A DNA stretch of 7,803 bases from Roseimarinus sp035271585 (GTDB lineage Bacteria > Bacteroidota > Bacteroidia > Bacteroidales > Prolixibacteraceae). The notes below the pieces were generated by a model. It was not told the origin of the DNA. It was given only the letters and a program-made list of their open reading frames with translations, and did not search any database. Below, one piece after another: positions 1 through 5,008 of the stretch. The stretch lies in contig DATERL010000219.1 in NCBI GenBank assembly GCA_035271585.1, positions 1-7,803 on the forward strand. The letters are read 5' to 3'. Both the position numbers and the translations under genes were made by a program. Each line of letters begins with the position of its first letter. The first letter of the stretch is position 1.

Positions 1-1
1 C

Positions 2-94
2 CTGGGGATAATTGATAACTATAAAACCAATACCGATAGACCAATAAAGGAGATTATAGAGCGTAGCGAATATACGCGACATTTTGTTGGCTAA
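2..94 (+). CDS. 3' end of a truncated gene of unknown function
   Basis: The frame starting at base 2 is open from the window edge to a TAA at 92-94, giving 30 residues that end in SEYTRHFVG. The two other forward frames stop within the first 15 bases. The composition is protein-like: charged and amphipathic, with a possible helix around PIKEIIERSEYTRHF. This suggests the C-terminus of a forward gene whose body lies outside the window. Thirty codons are too few to recognise a family or to rule out chance. An imperfect inverted repeat (31-44 with 87-100) overlaps the end of the frame. Confidence 0.42.
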   Translation: MGIIDNYKTNTDRPIKEIIERSEYTRHFVG

Positions 95-100
95 TCGGTA
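31..100. repeat. Imperfect inverted repeat around the end of the left-edge frame
   Basis: TACCGATAGACCAA (31-44) and TTGGCTAATCGGTA (87-100) are inverted copies that match at 11 of 14 positions. Inside them, GCGTA (61-65) and TACGC (73-77) form a second short inverted pair. No T-tract follows the outer arm, so it does not look like a classic terminator. It could be a weak RNA structure at the end of the upstream transcript, the remains of a small mobile element, or chance. Confidence 0.35.
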
Positions 101-154
101 TAAAACTATTCTTTTGAACAAAATACGTATTGAAAAACAAACCGACTGAATGGT

Positions 155-170
155 TATAGAATATTCTATA
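155..170. repeat. Perfect 16-bp palindrome
   Basis: TATAGAATATTCTATA is identical to its own reverse complement over all 16 bases and does not extend further. It lies in non-coding, AT-rich DNA between the two gene fragments of the left edge. Two-fold symmetry of this size could be a site for a dimeric DNA-binding protein. It is built from A and T except for one G and one C, so a chance origin is quite possible. No gene start lies close downstream. Confidence 0.35.
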
Positions 171-199
171 CAATCGTTAACTAATGTTTATTAAACTGA

Positions 200-400
200 A
201 TTCAAGTCAACCATTACCCCAAGCCCACCGAAGACTATATTACCATTGACCAGGAATTCGACCAAGCCATTGTTTACAACGGGAAGTTTATTGAAAATGA
301 GTATCCTATAATTTACCTAAATATTAATTTGTCGATTGACAGAAAAACAGGAACACAGCTGTTTTTTAATTACTCCTACCTTCAGGCAAAGGAAAAATAA
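200..400 (+). pseudogene. Gene relic: 66-codon open frame with no start codon
   Basis: A frame with protein-like composition runs from just after an in-frame TGA (197-199) to a TAA at 398-400. The residues include ITIDQEFDQAIVYNGKF, then ENEYPIIYLNINLSIDRKTG, ending in FNYSYLQAKEK. The alternating hydrophobic and polar pattern (YPIIYLNINLSI) suggests beta strands, and the ending looks like a natural C-terminus. The frame has no ATG, GTG or TTG start, and the DNA upstream carries stops in this frame (for example 101-103, 131-133, 197-199). The simplest reading is the remaining 3' end of a gene whose 5' part was deleted or has decayed. I do not recognise the family. A frameshifted or mis-assembled gene is an alternative. 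Confidence 0.45.
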
Positions 401-538
401 GTAAGCTAAGAGACTGGTTTTTAGTCTAAAAAACGAATTGGGCTAAAGCATTTTTTCATATCAACTTACAAATACGCTGGCAATTGATGGGTAAAAAGAA
501 GTAAACAATGGAGGTATTCAATTGGCATATTATAAAAT
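401..538. other. Non-coding stretch with nothing recognised
   Basis: No frame here is open for more than a few codons from a start. A weak hairpin (AGACT at 411-415 with AGTCT at 423-427, followed by a short A run) lies just after the relic, but it is too small to call a terminator. CAATTG occurs twice, about 40 bases apart, and is probably chance. Confidence 0.4.
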
Positions 539-569
539 AGCGGGATGCTATTTACAGCAAGTTCCCGCT
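539..569 (-). terminator. Hairpin terminator overlapping the oxidoreductase stop codon
   Basis: AGCGGGA (539-545) pairs with TCCCGCT (563-569). Inside it TGCT (546-549) pairs with AGCA (556-559), leaving a three-base bulge on one side. On the reverse strand the stem is followed by ATTTTATAAT, a moderately U-rich tail. The stop codon of the reverse-strand oxidoreductase (552-554) lies in the apical loop, so the last codons form part of the stem. Position, GC-rich stem and T-rich tail fit an intrinsic terminator, though the tail is weaker than usual. Confidence 0.6.
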
Positions 570-1496
570 TATATTTTTCAAGGCAACATTATAATCAACA
601 ATTAGTTGTTGCATTACCTCGGATACCGGCTTAATGGCATTAATCAGTGAAGCCGATTGGCCAATTTCGAGCTCGCCTTCAACCAAGTCGCCCTCAAACA
701 TTCCTATTTTAGCACGTCCCTTACCCAGTAAATCCCTTAACTCGTCGGGCGATGCACCGCGCATTTCGGCAGCTTCAACTTGTTTAAAAAATTCGTTCTT
801 GATTAATCGTACCGGAGCCAATTGTTTTAACACCAACATGGTACCACCTTCGCCGGTTTCAACAATACGCTTTTTAAAATCAATGTGCGCCGACGATTCT
901 TCTGTAGCGGCAAACAGGGAACCAATTTGTACTCCTTCGGCACCAAGGGCAAGGGCAGCGAGCATTTGTTGTCCCGTTGCGATACCTCCCGCGGCAATCA
1001 AAGGTAACGAAGTGGCTTTTCGAACCGAGGGAATAAGCGCCATAGTGGTGGTTTCTTCGCGTCCCTCGTGGCCTCCGGCTTCAAAACCTTCGGCAACAAT
1101 AGCGTCAACACCAGCCTCTTCCGATTTTTTTGCAAATAAAGCGCTCGAAACTACATGAACAACCGTAATGCCATGTTGGTGCAAAAACGAAGTCCATTTT
1201 TTAGGGCTACCGGCCGAAGTAAAAACAATTTTCACGCCTTCGGCAACAATAATATCCATAATTTTCTCCTGCTCGGGATAGAGCAAGGGTACATTTACCC
1301 CAAAAGGTTTATCGCATGCTGCCTTAGTTTTCTGAATATGCTCAAGTAGCGTTTCGGGATGCATAGAGCCTGCGCCTATCAAACCTAAACCACCGGCATT
1401 ACTCACCGCTGAGGCCAATCGCCAACCACTACACCAAACCATTCCACCAGCAACAACCGGGTATTTTATATTAAAAAGCGATTTTATTCGTTCCAT
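552..1496 (-). CDS. FMN-dependent oxidoreductase, nitronate monooxygenase / FabK-like superfamily
   Basis: This is a 314-residue TIM-barrel flavoprotein, normal length for the family. Visible motifs: YPVVAGGM near the N-terminus (about 12-19), SNAGGLGLIG (32-41), KPFGVN (63-68), AEGFEAGGHEG (135-145), IAAGGIA (167-173), GAEGVQIGS (185-193) and GQSAS (279-283). The GG-x-GG and GAEGVQIG segments bind the FMN phosphate. The His in EAGGHEG is the active-site histidine of both nitronate monooxygenases and FabK enoyl-ACP reductases. The two activities cannot be separated by eye: it could oxidise alkyl nitronates (detoxification) or reduce enoyl-ACP in fatty-acid synthesis. The whole length resembles streptococcal FabK. 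I chose the ATG at 1494-1496. A TTG six codons upstream overlaps a good -7 promoter box, which makes it an unlikely start. The gene stands alone on this strand and is divergent from the porin-like gene. Confidence 0.9.
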   Translation of the reverse strand: MERIKSLFNIKYPVVAGGMVWCSGWRLASAVSNAGGLGLIGAGSMHPETLLEHIQKTKAACDKPFGVNVPLLYPEQEKIMDIIVAEGVKIVFTSAGSPKKWTSFLHQHGITVVHVVSSALFAKKSEEAGVDAIVAEGFEAGGHEGREETTTMALIPSVRKATSLPLIAAGGIATGQQMLAALALGAEGVQIGSLFAATEESSAHIDFKKRIVETGEGGTMLVLKQLAPVRLIKNEFFKQVEAAEMRGASPDELRDLLGKGRAKIGMFEGDLVEGELEIGQSASLINAIKPVSEVMQQLIVDYNVALKNISGNLL

Positions 1497-1511
1497 ATTT
1501 ACAATTTTATT

Positions 1512-1519
1512 CAAAAATA
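1512..1519 (-). promoter_or_regulatory. Candidate -7 promoter box of the oxidoreductase gene
   Basis: On the reverse strand this reads TATTTTTG, a perfect fit to the Bacteroidota -7 element TAnnTTTG. About 18 bases further upstream there is only a weak -33 match (AGTG at 1538-1541 instead of TTTG). Transcription would begin roughly ten bases before the ATG at 1496, giving a very short leader. Confidence 0.4.
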
Positions 1520-1660
1520 GACAATAATTCCAGCTGACACTAATTCTTTAAACCGTATTTCAATCTCCTTAAAAAAACCCTTGAGCATCCAACAGTCATA
1601 AAGGTATTAGAACATTAAAACCAATAAACAACATACCACTAATCATAACGCAATATTTAT

Positions 1661-1689
1661 TTTGAATTAGATTAAATTCTCTACTTTTA
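1661..1689 (+). promoter_or_regulatory. Candidate Bacteroidota promoter for the porin-like gene
   Basis: TTTG (1661-1664), 17 bases, then TACTTTTA (1682-1689) fits TTTG-N17-23-TAnnTTTG, with one mismatch in the final base. The predicted transcript starts near 1695 and has a leader of about 40 bases before the ATG at 1738. No clear operator or riboswitch was seen in the 240-bp divergent spacer. Confidence 0.5.
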
Positions 1690-1737
1690 CACGTAAACAA
1701 TTAATACATTCAAAATCGATAAACTCATCCAAGTAAA

Positions 1738-2736
1738 ATGAAGCAATACATTTCAACCCTATTATTTCTTTTAATGGCCTTTTCAATACAGGCAAACGAG
1801 CCCGAGCAATTTGAGCCAACGGGAAATCCAACGCTCCGTATTTTTGGTAATTTTCAAAGCGGGTTAACATCTGCCAATAATAATAGCTTATTCGAAATCG
1901 ACAGGGCATATTTGGGCTATCAATATTACATGACACCGAACTGGATGGCCGAGATAAAAATTGACATCGGCAGTCCCGAAAACGAATTGGTTTATGCCAT
2001 GGTAAAGCGCTATGCCTATTTTCGAAATGTTTACATTCGCTACACCAAAAATAAGCTCAGTATCGATTTTGGGTTAGTTGGGATGACTCATTCGAATGTA
2101 CAGGAAAATTTTTGGGGATACCGTTATATATTGAAATCGTTCAACGATGAATACCGCTTTGGTAAAAGTGTTGATCTGGGAATTGTGGCCAATTACGAAG
2201 TAAACAATTTCCTATCCTTCGATGCTTCACTTGTCAATGGCGAAGGGTACAGCCAATTGCAAACCAATAATTACTTTGAATACTGTTTGGGCACGACCCT
2301 GCAACTGCCCGATAAATTTACGGCTCGTTTTTATGGTAATTTCGGGCCATCGGCAACCTATACAAAAATGGTGTATGCCGCATTTTTAGGCTATAATCTA
2401 AGTGAAAAACTATCAATTGGCGCCGAATACAACCTGCTAACCAATTACAAATACCTAAAGGGACAAAACCAAAGGGGTTACTCGGCATTTGGCACCTTTA
2501 AAATCAACAATAAATGGAAAGTATTTGGCCGTTACGATCTGCTTTCATCAAATATTTTAGACGGGTCGGACACACCTTGGAACATAACTTCCGATGGCTC
2601 GGCACTTATCACAGGGCTAGAATACCAAACAAATCAACACTTGAAATTTTCGCTCAATTATCGTAACTGGCATGCCACCGATACCAACATAAACAATACA
2701 GCTTACCTATTTTTAAACGTGGAATTCAAACTTTAA
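1738..2736 (+). CDS. Porin-like outer-membrane beta-barrel protein
   Basis: The 332-residue product starts with a classic signal peptide: basic MKQY, a hydrophobic core (about 5-15), and a likely cut after SIQA (residue 19). The mature part is rich in aromatic and alternating polar/apolar residues typical of antiparallel beta strands, for example LRIFGNFQSG (33-42), MAEIKIDIGS (70-79), RNVYIRY (96-102), SVDLGIVANYEV (144-155) and TAYLFLNVEFKL (321-332). The stretch GLVGMTHSNVQENFWGYR (112-129), followed by NGEGY (167-171), resembles the phosphate-selective-porin O/P-like group in Bacteroidota. It probably forms a channel in the outer membrane; the substrate is unknown. It ends in Leu rather than the more usual aromatic residue. 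No TonB plug or SusC features are present, so it is not a TonB-dependent receptor. It appears to be transcribed alone. Confidence 0.78.
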   Translation: MKQYISTLLFLLMAFSIQANEPEQFEPTGNPTLRIFGNFQSGLTSANNNSLFEIDRAYLGYQYYMTPNWMAEIKIDIGSPENELVYAMVKRYAYFRNVYIRYTKNKLSIDFGLVGMTHSNVQENFWGYRYILKSFNDEYRFGKSVDLGIVANYEVNNFLSFDASLVNGEGYSQLQTNNYFEYCLGTTLQLPDKFTARFYGNFGPSATYTKMVYAAFLGYNLSEKLSIGAEYNLLTNYKYLKGQNQRGYSAFGTFKINNKWKVFGRYDLLSSNILDGSDTPWNITSDGSALITGLEYQTNQHLKFSLNYRNWHATDTNINNTAYLFLNVEFKL

Positions 2737-2759
2737 GAAAAATAAAAATTCATCCTCTT

Positions 2760-2789
2760 TTTGGTAAAAAAAACGAAATTTTAGCTTGC
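2760..2789 (+). promoter_or_regulatory. Candidate promoter for dnaN
   Basis: TTTG (2760-2763), 18 bases, then TAGCTTGC (2782-2789) is a partial match to TTTG...TAnnTTTG, with the last two bases off. It would give a leader of about 70 bases. A second TTTG at 2820-2823 has only poor -7 partners downstream. No terminator separates this stretch from the porin-like gene, so some read-through from upstream is possible. Confidence 0.3.
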
Positions 2790-2866
2790 GATTATTGAAG
2801 TAGATTTATTTCATGTATATTTGGTATGATTTTCAAAAATAAAAATTAGAATAAAAATATAGAACA

Positions 2867-3997
2867 ATGAAATTTGTAGTTTCAAGTACTGAATTATTAA
2901 ACCATTTAACTGCTATAAGCAGGGTAATTAGTTCAAAAAGCACCTTACCTATTCTCGACAACTTCCTTTTCAAACTGGAAGAAAGCAAACTAACCATCAC
3001 GGCATCCGACCTTGAAACAACCCTCACTACTTGGGTGATGTTGGAGAACACCGACGGTAACGGCGAAATTGCTGTACCTGCCAAATTGCTGATCGATACT
3101 TTAAAAGAATTTCCGGAGCAACCACTTACTTTTCAAGTGAACATGGAGAACTATGCCATTGACATTTTTTCTGAAAACGGTAAGTTCAGTATTGTTGGGC
3201 AAGATGGTGAAGAGTTTCCTTCGGTACCCGAAATTAATGCCAACAATGCCACTTCGGTTAGTATGAACCACAGTGTGCTGCTCAACGGCATTAACAAAAC
3301 ATTGTTTGCAACTGCCGACGACGAACTTCGTCCTGTAATGAATGGTATTTTCTTCGAAATTACGCCCGAAGAAGTAACCTTTGTTGCCTCCGATGCTCAC
3401 AAACTGGTTCGTTACAAACGCAGCGATGTTAAAGCCGAAATGGAAGCATCGTTCATTCTTCCCAAAAAGCCGGCAGCTTTGTTGAAAAACTTGCTTCCAA
3501 AAGAAGATTTTAACGTTGAATTGGTATTTGATGAGAAAAATGCTTTTTTCAAGCTCTCCAAATACAACCTGATATGCCGTTTAGTTGAGGGAAAATACCC
3601 CAGCTACAATTCGGTTATTCCAACTACCAATCCAAACAAAATTCAAATCGATCGTTTGGAATTATACAATACCCTGCGCAGGGTTTCGGTATTCTCGAAC
3701 CAGGCCAGCAACTTAGTACGCCTTAAACTGAGCGGCAATCAGTTGGTTGTTTCGGCCCAAGACCTCGACTTTTCTATTTCGGCTGTTGAACGCCTGAACT
3801 GCATGTACGAAGGCGACGAAATGGAAATCGGTTTTAAATCGTCATTTCTGATCGAAATTTTATCCAATCTTTCGTCAGGTGATGTAAAAATTGAACTCTC
3901 GGATCCAACCCGTGCCGGTATTTTACTTCCTGTCGAAAAAGAATTCGAAGAAGAAGACATATTGATGCTACTCATGCCAATGATGATAAATTCGTAA
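2867..3997 (+). CDS. dnaN: DNA polymerase III beta subunit (sliding clamp)
   Basis: The 376-residue product matches the usual clamp length (E. coli 366). It forms the homodimeric ring that tethers the replicative polymerase to DNA and serves as a docking site for repair and replication factors. Three similar domains are expected, at about 1-125, 126-250 and 251-376. Family landmarks include MKFVVSSTELL at the start, TLPILDN (26-32), ASDLE (46-50), TADDELRPVMNGI (149-161), ASDAHKLVRYKR (174-185), EGKYPSYNSVIP (241-252), and a C-terminal LLMPMM (368-373) like the VMPM tail of E. coli. The ATG at 2867 aligns with the known N-terminus. The gene is followed by a strong terminator and then an exonuclease. 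dnaA and recF are not adjacent here, and no DnaA-box cluster was seen, so this is not an obvious origin. Confidence 0.98.
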   Translation: MKFVVSSTELLNHLTAISRVISSKSTLPILDNFLFKLEESKLTITASDLETTLTTWVMLENTDGNGEIAVPAKLLIDTLKEFPEQPLTFQVNMENYAIDIFSENGKFSIVGQDGEEFPSVPEINANNATSVSMNHSVLLNGINKTLFATADDELRPVMNGIFFEITPEEVTFVASDAHKLVRYKRSDVKAEMEASFILPKKPAALLKNLLPKEDFNVELVFDEKNAFFKLSKYNLICRLVEGKYPSYNSVIPTTNPNKIQIDRLELYNTLRRVSVFSNQASNLVRLKLSGNQLVVSAQDLDFSISAVERLNCMYEGDEMEIGFKSSFLIEILSNLSSGDVKIELSDPTRAGILLPVEKEFEEEDILMLLMPMMINS

Positions 3998-4018
3998 ACA
4001 TTTTATAAAATATTACTG

Positions 4019-4056
4019 AAAGCGCTGTAGCATAAAAGTGTAAACAGCGCTTTTTT
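4019..4056 (+). terminator. Intrinsic terminator after dnaN
   Basis: AAAGCGCTG (4019-4027) pairs perfectly with CAGCGCTTT (4045-4053) in a 9-bp stem. The 17-base loop is AT-rich, and the second arm runs into TTTTTTAA. It lies 21 bases after the dnaN stop and ends 17 bases before the exonuclease ATG. It should therefore stop or attenuate transcription from dnaN into the exonuclease gene. Confidence 0.85.
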
Positions 4057-4073
4057 AATTTAAACCAATTCAA

Positions 4074-4880
4074 ATGGAACTCAATTTACGCAACCCCATT
4101 GTTTTTCTCGATCTCGAAACTACTGGTATCAACGTGGCATCTGATCGCATTGTCGAAATCGCTTTACTAAAAGTTCACCCCGATGGTAAAGAAGAAGAAA
4201 TGCTTTACCGCGTTAACCCCGAAATGCCCATTCCAGAAAATGCTTCGAACATACATGGAATATTTGACCATGATGTTAAAGGTGAACCAACATTCAAGGA
4301 AATAGCAAAAATCATTGCCAATTTTATGGAAGGTTGCGATTTGGCAGGATTCAACTCAAACCGTTTCGATATTCCACTTTTAGCCGAAGAGTTTTTGCGT
4401 GTGGGCATCGATATCGATTTCAAAAAACACAAATTCATCGATGTGCAAGCAATTTTTCATAAAATGGAAAAACGCACACTGGTAGCAGCCTATAAGCTAT
4501 ATTGCGACAAAGATTTAACAGACGCCCACAGTGCTATGGCCGACACTAAAGCGACCTACGAAGTACTAAAAGCACAGCTCGACAAATACCACGATACCAT
4601 ATACGAAGACAATACAGGACGAAAATCAAAACCCATCGAAAACGACGTTACCGCCTTGTCTAATTTTTCATCGTACGATAAAAATGTCGATTTTATGGGA
4701 CGTATTATTTACGACGAAAACGGAGTTGAAGTTTTCAATTTCGGTAAGAACAAAGGTGTACCCGTTGAAAAAATATTACGCGAGCAACCTGGTTACTATG
4801 GCTGGATTATGAATGGCGATTTTCCTCTTTATACTAAAAAGGTGCTTACGGCCATAAAACTAAGGGAATTCAATAAATAG
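4074..4880 (+). CDS. DnaQ-like DEDDh 3'-5' exonuclease with exodeoxyribonuclease-X-type C-terminal domain
   Basis: The 268-residue protein has an N-terminal DEDDh exonuclease domain (about 7-172). Metal ligands are visible: D13 and E15 in FLDLETTG (Exo I), D99 in FNSNRFDIPLL (Exo II), and H152 and D157 in AHSAMADTKAT (Exo III). The general-base histidine makes it DEDDh, as in the polymerase III epsilon proofreader. After a charged linker (about 173-205) comes a compact domain, VFNFGKNKGVPVEKIL...YYGWIMNGDFPLYTKKVL (220-258), of the kind found at the C-terminus of exodeoxyribonuclease X-like proteins. It likely removes 3' nucleotides during replication or repair. It sits just downstream of dnaN, beyond a terminator. 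The linker contains NDVTALSNF (190-198), loosely reminiscent of clamp-binding peptides. Whether it is the main proofreader or an accessory nuclease cannot be told, since Bacteroidota polymerase III alpha arrangements vary. Confidence 0.92.
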   Translation: MELNLRNPIVFLDLETTGINVASDRIVEIALLKVHPDGKEEEMLYRVNPEMPIPENASNIHGIFDHDVKGEPTFKEIAKIIANFMEGCDLAGFNSNRFDIPLLAEEFLRVGIDIDFKKHKFIDVQAIFHKMEKRTLVAAYKLYCDKDLTDAHSAMADTKATYEVLKAQLDKYHDTIYEDNTGRKSKPIENDVTALSNFSSYDKNVDFMGRIIYDENGVEVFNFGKNKGVPVEKILREQPGYYGWIMNGDFPLYTKKVLTAIKLREFNK

Positions 4881-4890
4881 CTAACATTTG

Positions 4891-4950
4891 ATTTTATTAT
4901 TGTGTCAAAATGCTGAATGTTTAGGATTAGCATTTGATGCGATAATAAAT
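4891..4950 (+). repeat. Long intergenic stem-loop between exonuclease and reductase genes
   Basis: The arm at 4891-4914 (ATTTTATTATTGTGTCAAAATGCT) pairs along nearly all its length with 4929-4950 (AGCATTTGATGCGATAATAAAT). Two single-base bulges and three G-U pairs are needed, and the loop is 14 bases (4915-4928). It begins ten bases after the exonuclease stop codon. Neither strand shows a T-tract after the stem, so it is not a standard intrinsic terminator. It may stabilise the mRNA 3' end, act as a processing site, or belong to a dispersed repeat. CATTTGAT also occurs directly repeated at 4885-4892 and 4931-4938. Confidence 0.6.
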
Positions 4951-4965
4951 AGCTCTCTACACTTA
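4933..4965 (+). promoter_or_regulatory. Weak candidate promoter for the reductase gene
   Basis: TTTG (4933-4936), 21 bases, then TACACTTA (4958-4965) partly fits the Bacteroidota pattern: TA is present, but only two of the four TTTG bases match. The -33 element would lie in the 3' arm of the stem-loop, so DNA or RNA structure there could affect it. The leader would be about 40 bases. Confidence 0.25.
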
Positions 4966-5008
4966 ATCCAATTTATAAATTTCATTTTCACCAATTAATT
5001 ATTCACGG

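Noticed and set aside
80..100. Integron attC-like core (GTTGGCT next to an inverted repeat)
   Set aside because: The core does not fit GTTRRRY, no matching RYYYAAC partner is correctly placed, and no integrase or gene cassettes are seen.
411..432. Small hairpin (AGACT/AGTCT) after the gene relic as a terminator
   Set aside because: A five-base stem followed by A residues rather than a T-tract is too weak.
634..1158. A 174-codon forward frame opposite the oxidoreductase gene
   Set aside because: It is the antisense of a well-conserved flavoenzyme. It is rich in Ser, Pro and Ala, as mirror frames of such genes often are, and shows no recognisable domain or promoter.
1497..1514. TTG start giving six extra residues to the oxidoreductase
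   Set aside because: It overlaps a perfect -7 promoter box, and the family normally begins close to the ATG at 1496.
1667..1936. An 89-codon reverse frame over the start of the porin-like gene
   Set aside because: It overlaps the promoter and signal peptide of a gene with strong features, and its own sequence shows no domain.
2737..2866. Possible replication origin near dnaN
   Set aside because: No cluster of DnaA boxes (TTATCCACA-like) and no dnaA or recF neighbour. dnaN is often away from the origin in Bacteroidota.
3101..3400. A 99-codon reverse frame inside dnaN
   Set aside because: It is fully contained in the sliding clamp gene on the other strand. Composition and lack of motifs indicate a shadow frame.
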